Positions 10,070-19,500 of a stretch of 29,494 nucleotides of DNA are shown here, one piece after another. Positions within the stretch are counted from its first letter, which is position 1; each line of letters begins with the position of its first letter. The stretch is from the NCBI GenBank assembly GCA_025349905.2, contig MU624711.1:1-29494 (forward strand), in the 5' to 3' direction. A model generated the notes under the pieces. The model saw only the letters and a list, made by a program, of their open reading frames with translations, was not told the origin of the DNA and searched no databases. The position numbers and the translations under genes were made by a program. Source of the DNA: Blastocladiella britannica (Eukaryota; Blastocladiomycota; Blastocladiomycetes; Blastocladiales; Blastocladiaceae).

Positions 10070-10151
10070 AAGAGACTTGTTTTTCGCTGTTTGCATGAAC
10101 GAAATGGTTGGTCTGTCTCTGAAAAAAGCGTTTTGTTTCTCCAATGAAGAT

Positions 10152-11315
10152 TTACATATCGAGATCCATCTCGCTGTCCGACAATTCCACGATCCGCGGC
10201 TCTTGCTCTTGAGAGCTCTGATCAAAGCCCGGGTCCATCATTACCACCACCGGCACCTCGCCAATCGGGTCCGGCATGCCGCCCGCGTGCGCGAAATCAA
10301 ACCCGCTGCCAGCCGAGAAATCCTCGTCGTCCTCTTCGTCTGGGCACGACACGATCGGATCCGGCGACGACACTTGCATTGCATCCAAGTCTTGGTCCAA
10401 GTCGATGTAGTCGTCAGGCAACTCGACGATTCGCGGCGCCGAATCAACGTCCGTCAATGTTGATGGAGGCGGCGGAAGGAGGGGTAACGGCACGCCCTGC
10501 GCCAGAGCGCGCGCGACCGCCACCAGTGTCGCGTGCGAGACCGAAGCGGCCGCGTCCGCTCCCGCCGTGGCCGCGATCCGGTCACGTAAGGCCGCCATAA
10601 CCGCCGCATCCAGCGTGATCCCCGCGGCAGTCGCGGCAAACCGCGCGGCGTGGGCGGGGCGCGATCTCGTTACGACCATGGTCGAGGTCTCTGACGATGA
10701 AGAGGGCTGTTGTTGTTGCCTTGCGGTGGTCCATAATGCAAAGGGAGACGACGACTGGAAGCTGCGCGGCGACGGTGACCGATGGCGCATGCGTTTGGCG
10801 CGCGGCGGGCGGATGGTATCGTCGTCCATGCCATCATCATCTGATGACGACGACGATGAGGAAGAAGAGGAAGACGTGGAAGAGCACGACGAGACGGTTG
10901 CCAGAACGGGAAAGTCCACGGGATGCGCCTCCAAGTCGATCGCGGACCGTTTCCGGCGCTGCGGGAGTACAGGAACCGAGACACGACTACTGCTACCTCC
11001 TGGACCTGGACGGACCGACGGCGATGGTGGCGTTGGCGGTGGTGGTGGGGATACATTATGAGTTGCGTGCAGCGACAGCCCGGCCAGAGACCGGGAAACG
11101 GCGGCCTCGGTGGCACGGCGCTTGGCGGCGCGGTGCAAGAGCGGGTCGCCTTGACCACTTTCCAGGTCGTCGAGGGCCGCATGGAGCGATGCCAGCGACA
11201 AGTCACCGAATGCCGAGGTGGCCGATCGCTTTCGCTGTTGCTGCTGCTGCTGCTGTGGGTAGGGGTACTGGGACATGGGCGGTGGTGGAAGAATCCAGGC
11301 AGAGTGGACAGTCAT
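10152..11315 (-). CDS. Unknown low-complexity acidic protein with paired SIM-like motifs
   Basis: This is a single-exon frame of 387 aa that I cannot assign to a family. From the N-terminus there is a poly-Gln run (about residues 21-27), a basic stretch RKRSATSAF, a helical segment SLASLHAALDDLESG, a second basic patch AAKRRATEAA, Pro-rich sequence, RRKRSAIDLE, a long Ser run next to Asp residues (about 148-170), a basic patch AKRMRHR, and an Ala-rich predicted helix (about 225-280). The acidic tail carries two near-identical elements, PRIVELPDDYIDLD (about 294-307) and PRIVELSDSEMDLD (373-386, at the very end). Each looks like a SUMO-interacting motif: a hydrophobic I-V-x-L core followed by acidic or Ser residues. 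Basic patches suggest nuclear location. Met at residue 14 (11276) is an alternative start. It converges on RhoGDI with 82 bp between stops. Confidence 0.75.
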   Translation of the reverse strand: MTVHSAWILPPPPMSQYPYPQQQQQQQRKRSATSAFGDLSLASLHAALDDLESGQGDPLLHRAAKRRATEAAVSRSLAGLSLHATHNVSPPPPPTPPSPSVRPGPGGSSSRVSVPVLPQRRKRSAIDLEAHPVDFPVLATVSSCSSTSSSSSSSSSSSDDDGMDDDTIRPPRAKRMRHRSPSPRSFQSSSPFALWTTARQQQQPSSSSETSTMVVTRSRPAHAARFAATAAGITLDAAVMAALRDRIAATAGADAAASVSHATLVAVARALAQGVPLPLLPPPPSTLTDVDSAPRIVELPDDYIDLDQDLDAMQVSSPDPIVSCPDEEDDEDFSAGSGFDFAHAGGMPDPIGEVPVVVMMDPGFDQSSQEQEPRIVELSDSEMDLDM

Positions 11316-11578
11316 TTTTTTGTTTTCTTTAAGGGACCATTGGCAAGTGCATGGTCGCAGAGGACGGGCCTGATATATGTAAGATTTTGTGTCGTGAGAA
11401 GAGCATGGAAGTTTCCGGAAAGTGCCTATTTCGACAAAGTAGGGTACTTTAAGCCAAGCCGAACTCTACTAAAAACTATTCAACTCTCTCTTTTTCGACG
11501 ACCACTTCAGTTCGTCAAAAGGACGAATCATTTTCATTTAAGCTCGTACCAGACAAACCAAGAACAGACCTTCACACC
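11316..11578. promoter_or_regulatory. Divergent promoter region between the SIM-motif gene and RPT3
   Basis: This 263-bp region lies between two divergent start codons. It is AT-rich with T-rich stretches near 11311-11330 and 11486-11502. I looked for a yeast-type proteasome element (GGTGGCAAA) and saw none. Confidence 0.4.
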
Positions 11579-12964
11579 ATGGACGAGATTGGCATCATTG
11601 ACGCCCCTGTCCGTATATATTCTTTGCTCTTGTCGACCCCAAAAACAAAAGTACTTGATCACAGACAGTCTGACTCGGTCCATCGACAAAAAAATAATTA
11701 GATCGCAGCGCACTCGCCCAAATCCGACCTGTTCAAGGAGCTCTCCGAGTCGGATCTGTACACCAAGCTCAAGAAGCTGGAGCGTCACCTGGAGTTTCTG
11801 GCGCTGCAGGAAGAGTACATCAAGGACGAGCAAAAGAACCTCAAGCGCGAGCTGCTACGTGCGCAGGAAGAGGTCAAGCGCATTAAAGCCGTTCCTTTGG
11901 TGATTGGCCAGTTTCTGGAAGCGATCGACGCCAACACGGGCATTGTCGGGTCCACCACGTCGTCCAACTACCTGGTGCGGATCCTGTCGACGATCGACCG
12001 CGAGCTGCTCAAGCCGTCGACGACCGTCGCGCTGCACCGGCACTCGAACGCGCTGGTCGAAGTGCTCCCGCCCGAGGCCGACTCGTCGATCCAGATGCTT
12101 AGCGCGTCCGAGAAACCCGATGTCGCCTACTCGGACGTGGGCGGCCTCGACATGCAAAAGCAAGAGATCCGCGAGGCCGTGGAGCTGCCCCTTACGCACT
12201 TTGACCTGTACAAGCAAATCGGCATCGACCCCCCGCGCGGCGTGCTGCTGTACGGTCCCCCCGGCACCGGCAAGACCATGCTGGTGAAGGCGGTGGCCCA
12301 CCACACCACGGCCGCGTTCATTCGCGTCGTCGGGTCCGAGTTTGTGCAAAAGTACCTGGGCGAAGGGCCCCGTATGGTGCGCGATGTCTTCCGTCTGGCC
12401 CGCGAGAACTCGCCTTGCATCATCTTTATCGACGAGGTGGACGCCATCGCCACCAAGCGCTTTGACGCTCAGACGGGTGCTGACCGCGAAGTGCAGCGCA
12501 TCTTGCTCGAGCTGCTCAACCAGATGGACGGGTTCGACCAATCGTCCAACGTCAAGGTCATCATGGCCACCAACCGCGCCGACACCATTGATCCGGCGCT
12601 GCTGCGTCCGGGACGCTTGGATCGCAAGGTCGAGTTCCCGATGCCCGATCGCCGTCAAAAGCGGTTGATTTTCCAGACCATCACCGCCAAGATGAACCTT
12701 GGGGACGAGGTGGATCTTGAGGACTGTTCGTTATCGTTTTTTGTGTTTTTTTTGTTTTTGTGATCTTCGTGACATTGTCATCCACCCGTAATAGTCGTCT
12801 CCCGCGCCGACAAGCTTAGTGGTGCCGAGATTGCCGCCATTTGCCAAGAGGCCGGCATGCACGCGGTGCGCAAGAACCGCTACGTGATCTTGTCCAAGGA
12901 CATTGAAAAGGGCTACAAGGCCAATGTCAAGAAGTCGGACAATGAGTTCGAGTTCTACAAGTAA
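11579..12964 (+). CDS. RPT3: 26S proteasome regulatory ATPase Rpt3 (PSMC4)
   Basis: Exons 11579-11612, 11709-12725 and 12795-12964 join to 406 aa (human PSMC4 has 418). Rpt3 is one of six AAA+ ATPases that unfold substrates and thread them into the 20S core. It begins [11 protein letters not shown] coiled coil follows (about 20-65, [20 protein letters not shown]), then the OB domain ([20 protein letters not shown]). The AAA domain has Walker A GPPGTGKT (about 194-201), Walker B IIFIDEVD (about 249-256) and the [10 protein letters not shown] arginine-finger region. The C-terminus ends FEFYK, a HbYX motif (Phe-Tyr-Lys) that docks into the 20S alpha ring. The first intron falls after 11 codons; donor GTATAT at 11613 with acceptor at 11708 keeps phase (APVPHSPK). 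An alternative pair, GT at 11609 and AG at 11701, also keeps phase (APIAAHSPK). Confidence 0.96.
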
Positions 12965-13100
12965 ATGGACTTTACGTCTGAATGCAATTGAATTTTGAAG
13001 AAAAAAAAAAGTATGCATTAAAACACACTTTTCCTCCTCTCAACAAGAACCACGATTACGAGTGAGAGACGCAATGTCGTCGTCAACAACGCAAACCGCT

Positions 13101-13532
13101 TTAGTTGGCAATGGTAACCTCGACCTCCACTCCGGGCTCAATCGAGATCGAGGTGATCTGCTTGACAATCTCCGAGGGCGAGACCAGGTCGATGAGACGC
13201 TTGTGGATCTTCATCTCAAACCGGTCGTAGGTCTTGGAACCGTTACCGTTGGGCGACTTGCGGGTGGTGATGACCAGCTGCTTGGTGGGCAGGCGCACGG
13301 GGCCGCGGACCTTGAGCGACTTGTCCTTGGCGCGGTGGACGAGGTCGGCGCAGACTTTTTTTGTTGTTGTCAATATTTTAAGTAAATTTAAGGAATAAAT
13401 GAAAAAAAAATACACACCCTTCTCCAGCGACTTGGGGTTGCGCGACGACAGCGTGATGCGGATGCGGTGCTCCTGCACCTCAGCGGCCTCCTCGTAACCG
13501 GGCTTGTTGGTCTTGGCGACGTAGGCGGACAT
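13101..13532 (-). CDS. RPS20: 40S ribosomal protein uS10 (RPS20)
   Basis: Exons 13532-13418 and 13354-13101 join to 122 aa, the normal family length. uS10 is a small-subunit head protein. Family sequence is visible along its whole length: [19 protein letters not shown] across the splice, [38 protein letters not shown], and the C-terminal [16 protein letters not shown]. The 63-nt intron (donor GTGTGT) ends in an A-rich run before AG. The start at 13532 gives the usual short N-terminal arm; in-frame codons upstream are non-coding in character. It converges on RPT3 with 136 bp between stops. Confidence 0.97.
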   Translation of the reverse strand: MSAYVAKTNKPGYEEAAEVQEHRIRITLSSRNPKSLEKGVYFFFIYSLNLLKILTTTKKVCADLVHRAKDKSLKVRGPVRLPTKQLVITTRKSPNGNGSKTYDRFEMKIHKRLIDLVSPSEIVKQITSISIEPGVEVEVTIAN

Positions 13533-13745
13533 TTTTGATAATGTGCTTAGAGGTGACCAAGTCGTAAAAAAATGGTGTGAGAGATGGCCCAAAAATCCGA
13601 AAAATTTCTCATGATGAAAAATTGAAATAAAATTACACGCTGTCACGTGCCCTTCTTGCACGTGTCCGGGTTGCCGCCCCCATTCGCTTTGGCTCCTTTT
13701 TCTCTCAGTATCTTCTTTCCCACTAACTTTTCCCAAAATAATAAA
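13533..13745. promoter_or_regulatory. Divergent RPS20/membrane-protein promoter region
   Basis: This 213-bp region lies between divergent starts. The RPS20 side is AT-rich with short A and T runs. The other side has a T/C-rich leader just before the ATG at 13746 (about 13680-13735), a pyrimidine-rich 5' UTR-like stretch. A GTG at 13647 opens the same frame as the 13746 gene, but the ATG is the more likely start. Confidence 0.4.
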
Positions 13746-14923
13746 ATGGACAACTTTACCCAGCCCGGCGTCGCCGCTTCGGCACCACGCCCATCCTCCC
13801 CATCCGGAGGAGCTGCCCGCGCTCGCATCATCGGATCCGGGCCCAATGTGGCAGCAGTAATAACGTCAGCAGCCAGCATCAGTGGCAGCAGTCACATCGT
13901 CCTCGCCACGGGCCTGATTTCTGGATCTGGAAATGGTGGTGGTGGTAGTGGTACCAGCGCCTCCATGATCGCGCTCGCACGCAACAGCGGCCAGGGCAGC
14001 ACTGGAATGAGCCCGACGACCGACTCGTACGGTGCCGGCATATTCACTCTTACTGGTGAAGACTCGGCTGCAGCACGCCGTACGTCGCGGCCAATGCTCT
14101 CTTCGCAAGACGCGCTCGGAAGGCTGTCGTCAACTACGCAATTCAACCTGCCCCCAGCGGGACTGTCGCCACAAATGGGCATCGGGATCACTGCGGATGC
14201 GACCAACCGCCGCGGATCTTACTTTTCAAACAACGCATACGTACCGCTTGGGATCCGTAAACTCAATGCGCTGATGGCTCCCGGCGGTGGTGGTGGGAGC
14301 GGAAACAATTCGGCGTCAGCATCGGATCTTAACGGTGCTGGCGGCTCCGGAGGCGGCGGTGCCAGTAGTGGGGGTGGAGGTGGTGGGGTGTTCAAGCTAC
14401 CCCCGAATTTCGGATCGCACGTGCAGCTGTTTGCAGCGGCAAACGCAGCGGGAGAGGGGTCCGACGACGAGACGGGTGGCAAGTCGCTGATTGTGCGCAA
14501 GAAGGAGATTTACGCGCACCTGTCGCTGGTGTTTGGATTCATTCTGACGGCATTCGTCATGTACGACTATGTCGCGCTGTTGTCGTTTGCGTCCGTGAGT
14601 GCGTTGCGACCGTGGCTGTTGAGCATTCAGGTACTTGCCCTTTTCTTCTTGTGGTATTTTTATTTGGCTGATCATGTTGTTGGATCCAAAGCTGCTCCAT
14701 GTCGCCTCATTTTACTTGTTTCTGCTCGCGTTCATTTACGCCAACGAGGCCGGCGATCTTCGGACTCTGAAGAAATCGATCGCTGCTCTGGGTACCGCTT
14801 ACCTTTTTTTTTGTCGTCACCTTGAGGGAATATATTAACGTATTGGAACTAGTGCTCAATCTTGGGTCTTTTGCTGCGCGCGTGGCCTTTGATCTGTCGT
14901 TTAGCCAGTACATGTCGGTTTGA
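13746..14923 (+). CDS. Unknown membrane protein with Gly/Ser-rich N-terminal half
   Basis: Exons 13746-14630, 14692-14791 and 14853-14923 join to 351 aa. I do not recognise the family. Residues 1-250 are low complexity (Ala, Ser, Gly), with poly-Gly runs near 60-70, 180-185 and 200-220, and look disordered and cytosolic. A basic juxtamembrane motif ([13 protein letters not shown], about 245-257) precedes three or four closely spaced hydrophobic helices: [20 protein letters not shown], the segment around [11 protein letters not shown], and [17 protein letters not shown] across intron 1, followed by [20 protein letters not shown] across intron 2. The tail is short (FSQYMSV). Both introns keep phase and hydrophobic continuity, which supports the model. 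It is followed 49 bp downstream by PPN1 on the same strand. Confidence 0.72.
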
Positions 14924-14972
14924 ATGAAAAATGAAAAAATGTTCGCTTTCGATTCATGTGTTTCAACCAAAA

Positions 14973-16568
14973 ATGCACAAACTCTTGATACCATTGGTCT
15001 TGGTCGTCGGGTTTTGGTCTGCCGCTTCATCAAGTTTGGTGGTCAATGAAGAGCAGCAGCAGCAATTCACGCTGGGCCGCGCCGCACTGTATCGCCGTGC
15101 ACCACGTACCGAGAGCACCGCCACGGGCAAGTTCTGGCACTTTACCGATCCGCACATTGGTCCTTATTCTCCTCGCAACTTTTTGAGCTGCCCATATTCA
15201 TTGAAAATGATATTCCACCAGACCCGCACTATACGCCCGGCACATTCCCTGACACGTCCTGTCACTTCCCCAGTTACAATACCAGTGGGACCCAATCCCC
15301 AGCCGGACCTTTGGGCGCGCCCATGACCATGTGCGACTCGCCGCCGCTCCTGATCGACGCCACCATCGCCTATGCGCAATCGCTGGGACCGGTGGACTTT
15401 GTGGTAGTCACGGGCGACAGCGCCCGGCATGATACAAATCTGCCCAAGTCGTGGGACGAGAATTTTGCGCTGGTGGACCGGATCGCCGGGGCTGTTTCCA
15501 GCGCGTGGCCCGAGATTCCAATCCTTCATTCCATCGGCAACAATGGTAAACTCTTTTCTTTTGTTCCTTGGATTCAACCAATTTTCAAGCAAGAATGTAG
15601 ATGTGTACCCACACAATTCGCTCGCGCCCACATCACCGACCTTGGCCCGGCTCGCTGTGAGCTGGTCCTCCGCGATCCCGGACTCGCAGCGCGCCACATT
15701 CATTCAGGGCGGATACTATGCAGTCCCACTTGGCCCCAACCTCATGGGCCTGTCGCTCAACACGCTGTTCTTTTACGCGCCCAACGATCAAGCAACCGAC
15801 TGTGCCGCCGACCCAAACGGGCCCGGCGGAGCGCACTTGGCGTGGATCGCGGACCAATTGGCAACGGCGCGGGCAGCGGGACACGCGGTGGTGATTGCGG
15901 GCCACGTGCCGCCGCACCCGAACGCGTGGTTGCCCGGGTGCATTGACCGGTACGCGGCGATCTTGGGCGAGTTTGGCGATGTGGTCATGGCCCAGCCGTT
16001 TGGGCATGTCAATTTGGACCATTTCGTGCTGCTGACTCCTCCTCCACCCTCTGGCAAACGTGACGGTGGGATCACGGGCGGTGGTAACCAGTGGCGGTCG
16101 GTTGTAGCGCACCGGCACGCGGCCCGGCACGCGCAGAACGCGCGTCACTTGCTCTCGCGCGCCGAGTACGCGACCTCGTCTCAGTCTCAGATCACCGGCG
16201 ACCTCGAAGCAGCGGTGCGTGCACTGGATAAAACAACGAGCACTAGCGTGGTGCTGGTCTCGCCGTCGATGCTGCCCAACTACTACCCGAGCATCCGGCA
16301 ATTCGAGTACCACGGGTCGCGGCTCCTGGACTACACGCAGTATTTCCTGAACTTGACTTCCTGGCAGCAGCAGCACCAGGATGAGCGCCGCGCCGTCGAG
16401 TTCCAGGTCGAGTACCGCGCGACCGAAGCCTACGGCTTGCATGACCTCTCCCCGACCGAGTACGCGCGGCTAGCGGTGCTGCTGGTCGGGTGGGACATGC
16501 GCGCGCACCCACAAGCGGTGCGTGCGCAGTTCTGGCGATACTTGTCGGTGAGCACTGGCATTCAGTAA
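14973..16568 (+). CDS. PPN1: Vacuolar endopolyphosphatase (Ppn1-type metallophosphatase)
   Basis: Exons 14973-15159, 15222-15545 and 15601-16568 join to 492 aa. Ppn1-type enzymes cleave long polyphosphate chains internally in the fungal vacuole and belong to the calcineurin-like/acid sphingomyelinase-like metallophosphatases. A signal peptide or anchor (MHKLLIPLVLVVGFWSAASS) is followed by metal-binding motifs: HFTDPHIDPHY made by the first splice, GDSARHD (about 127-133), GNNDVYPHN made by the second splice (about 168), GHVPP (about 270) and GHVNLDHF (about 305). The motif set fits fungal endopolyphosphatase better than secreted sphingomyelinase. The C-terminus has YGLHDLSPTEYARL, also family-typical. 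Intron 1 uses an unusual donor, GTCCTT, but its phase and the restored motif support it. The start lies 49 bp after the preceding stop and the gene converges on the FHA gene with an 18-bp gap. Confidence 0.9.
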
Positions 16569-16586
16569 ATATCATATCTCTATTTA

Positions 16587-18054
16587 TCAGCTGGCATTGG
16601 TCCGGGCCACCGTATCGTCGCGCTGATCGTTTTCCACCAGCCGCAGGACCCCACGCAGAAACGCCGACTCGCTCCAGGGCCAGACCGCATCAAACACCAT
16701 TCCCAGTCGTGGATCCTCAGCGGTCGATAGCGCCAGTACTCGGTCCTTGAGTTCAGGTGATGGCCACGCGACGGAACCGATGGCCGTGCGCACGTGCATC
16801 CAGTCGCGTGGTGCTGGTGGTCGGCCATTGCTTGTTGCTCCTTCTCGTTCATTGACAGCAACAGCAGTCGCAGGAGTGGCCATGAGATCCGAGGTCAAGA
16901 GCGGAAACCCGCTGGACCGCGGTGTCGGAGTCTCGGCGTCGCCGTGGATCGCGAAATGCGACGGCGGAAGGATGTGGCCGGCCAGCGCGTGCGCCAAAAA
17001 CACCGAGGGGGCAAGTGGCGCTAGCGTCGACCACACGGACGTGAATTCGGCGTCCACGGCACGCGCGTGCGCTTCGCTGTTTTCATTTGGCCTGTTTACA
17101 TTTTTTTTTTTGTAAATTGCAAGATATGATAAGGTATGAAGAGAACATATATACGTACGGAACATGCATCAGCGCGGCACTGTACGGAATCGAGTCGGCG
17201 GGCGAGGCGGGATCGGTCGGGTCCATGGTGTCGGTTGACTGCATTTGTTGCTGCTGCTCCAGTTGCTGCTGCTGCGAGAGATGGATCGGGTTGATGACCA
17301 GTTTGAAGCGCAGGCATTCATGGACCACTATATGACGAAGGTCAGTATGCATCGGGCGCCTTTGAAAAAGAGATAAAGGCAAGATACCTCCGTTCTGGTC
17401 ATAGTCCTCGCCCAGCTGCAGCAAATCGCCATCAAAGACCTCGAATGGCAGCGACTCTTCGCCAATCCCGGAAAGTCGGCGGCCGTTGATAAAAGTCCCA
17501 GACGAGGACTTGGTGTCCTGGATCCAGTACTGCAATTGTTTTTTTTAAGGGTTAAAGCAAAATAATGGGTCCAGCACTCCGAATAAAAGTACCCGCTTGG
17601 CATCGCGAAACAGGCGGCAGTGGTGCCGGGAAATGACTTTACTGCGAAACATGACCATGCGCTTCGCCTCGTCCATGACCACCGTCTTTTTGCGTGGAAT
17701 CGGCGGTGGTGGCGGTACAGCGGCCGATCCCGATGATGACGCCGACGCCGCTGCCAATTCGGCCGCGGCTTTCGCATTGGCAGCAGCGGCGGCAGCGGCT
17801 CGTTTCGACTCGGCTAGTCGGCCAATGGCCATTGAGTCATTGTCGGTGGCTAAGGGCAGCCGCACGACGTCGTGCGGGTGCAGGGACTGCGGGATCAGAA
17901 TGACGCCGGCAAACGGCGTAAAGTATAGGTTGGTGGTTGGCAATGGCGGTGGTGGCGGCGGAAGGTGGGGATCTTTACCATGTGTATTATCGTCGTCGGC
18001 CAGCGTGCGCACCGAGTGCACCGAGGATGCCAGTGAGCTGGTGGATCGGTCCAT
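16587..18054 (-). CDS. FHA-domain phosphothreonine-binding protein
   Basis: Exons 18054-17593, 17529-17388, 17327-17159 and 17076-16587 join to 420 aa. The FHA domain spans about residues 45-230: VILIPQSLHPHDVVRL, then MAIGRL, an Ala/Ser/Pro-rich insertion of roughly 45 residues, then MFRSKVISRHHCRLF, and, across intron 1, YWIQDTKSSSGTFINGRRLS and FDGDLLQLGEDYDQNG, ending VVHECLRFKLVI across intron 2. The phosphothreonine-binding residues (GR, SRHH, SSSGT, N) are present. FHA domains read pThr in signalling and cell-cycle control. The sequence resembles the FHA of fungal Dma1- and SLMAP-type proteins, but there is no RING finger, so it is not a Dma1/CHFR ligase as modelled. A Gln-rich linker follows, then an unassigned C-terminal region (about 258-420). 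Intron 2 has the branch-like CATACTGAC. Confidence 0.85.
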
Positions 18055-18217
18055 CTTTGCCTTTGTTCTCGTTTGAGCAAAAAAAAAAAAAAAAAAAAAA
18101 AAAAATTGGAACCAGGCACGGGCAACATGGTGACAGTCACGTTTTGAATAATAAACGCGCAATTCTTCGATTTTTCTTTGCACCCACCATCCTCTGAATT
18201 ACCGTAAAAAACTAAGA
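18055..18217. promoter_or_regulatory. Divergent FHA/SPOUT1 promoter region
   Basis: This 163-bp spacer between divergent start codons holds a 27-base A tract (18079-18105), a strong poly(dA:dT) element. The SPOUT1-proximal part is T/A-rich and ends in a purine-rich leader before the ATG. Confidence 0.5.
18079..18105. repeat. 27-base poly(A) homopolymer
   Basis: There is an uninterrupted run of 27 A on the plus strand, 25 bp upstream of the FHA gene start, where it reads as poly(T). It is the longest homopolymer in the window. It may exclude nucleosomes, or its length may be affected by sequencing error. Confidence 0.9.
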
Positions 18218-19471
18218 ATGTCCTCATCGATCCCAGCAAAGCGACCCCGCCGCGACGTCGACGCCGAGGGTCTCCCCGCCGGCAAACGCGCACGCAAGAA
18301 CGACGTGGCCTACCGCCTGGCCAACCAGCCCGATCGCGCCTCCTCCTCTGCTGCTGGCCCCGACGTGGCCAATGCCAGCGGCACCCCGCGCCCATACACG
18401 GTGTCGATTGCCGTGCCCGGGTCCATCATTGACAATTGCCAGTCGCTCGAGCTCAAGACTTACGTTGCTGGTCAGGTCCGATTGCTAATGCCCTTGATTT
18501 TTCTCGCTGGGCGCCATTTAACATGAGAAAAAACAAATCAGATTGCACGCGCCGCCGCCCTGTACCTCGTCGACGAGGTGGTGGTGTACAACGACACCCC
18601 GTCCAATGCCATGAAACCCGACGCGCTCAAGGACCCGTGCGTGTTCCTGGCCAAGCTCCTGCAGTACCAGGAATGCCCGCAGTACCTGCGCAAGGAATTC
18701 TTCCCCGTCCACCCGTCGCTGCGGTTTGCGGGCTTGCTCAACCCGCTCGACGCGCCGCACCATGTCCGCGCCGACACCAACTCGCTGTACCGTGACGGCG
18801 TGGTGCTTGAGAAGCGCGCATCGGGCGCGGCCGGCGCGTCCGGGTGCCTCGTGCACTGTGGATTGCAAAAGCCCGTGTACGTCCCCGGACACAAGATCAA
18901 GAAGGGACTGCGGGTGACCTTGCGCATGCACTTGGGCGAGACGGGACCGAACGGCATGCTGGTAGGCACGCCCGTGGGCCGGAGCGAGCCGCGGTCCGCG
19001 CACGGCGTGTACTGGGGATACACGGTGCGGCTGGCCGAGGGACTCTCGGGCGCCATGGCGCGCCCTGGTGGCAACGCTACTACGAGTGCGGAGAGCGGTT
19101 CTGAGGTGGCTTCGGAGCGGTACGACGTGACGGTTGGCGTTGCCGAGACTGGGATTCCATTGGCCGACGCCTTGGCCCAACTGCGGCCACCACACGGCGA
19201 CGATGACGATGAGGAAGAGGAGGCCAAAAAGTCACTGGTCCCACCGTTCGGGTCGGCGCTGGTGGTGTTTGGCGGCGTCAAGGGCGGCCTCGAGTCGGCC
19301 GTGGACGCGGACGAGGAGATCCAGGTCTCGGCCGAGGACGCACAGTCCCTGTTTGACGTGTACGTGAACACGGTCGCTGGCCGTGGATCGCGTACCATCC
19401 GTACCGAGGAGCAAGTGCTGGTGTCGCTTGCCGTGCTGCACCCGCACTTGCTGGCGAGTGGAAAGGAGTAA
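18218..19471 (+). CDS. SPOUT1: SPOUT1-family RNA methyltransferase (C9orf114/CENP-32 type)
   Basis: Exons 18218-18475 and 18542-19471 join to 395 aa. A basic N-terminal tail (AKRPRRDVDAEGLPAGKRAR) suggests nuclear entry. The SPOUT fold opens with YTVSIAVPGSIIDNCQSLEL, and the splice yields TYVAGQIARAAALYLVDEV, both highly typical of the family. Then follow FLAKLLQYQECPQYLRKEFF, HPSLRFAGLLNPLDAPHH, a DGVVL loop and VDCGLQKPV-like CLVHCGLQKPVYVPG. An inserted acidic stretch lies near DDDDEEEEAKK. The C-terminal knot has ALVVFGGVKGGLES and ends with TIRTEEQVLVSLAVL. Members bind SAM and methylate RNA; animal SPOUT1 also acts at mitotic spindles. The target here is unknown. The stop is 29 bp from that of convergent BCP1. 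Confidence 0.92.
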
Positions 19472-19500
19472 CGAAATACATATACTACTTTTATTTACCC

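Noticed and set aside
11240..11262. CAG/CTG repeat as a regulatory element
   Set aside because: It encodes the poly-Gln run of the minus-strand 387-aa protein and is in frame.
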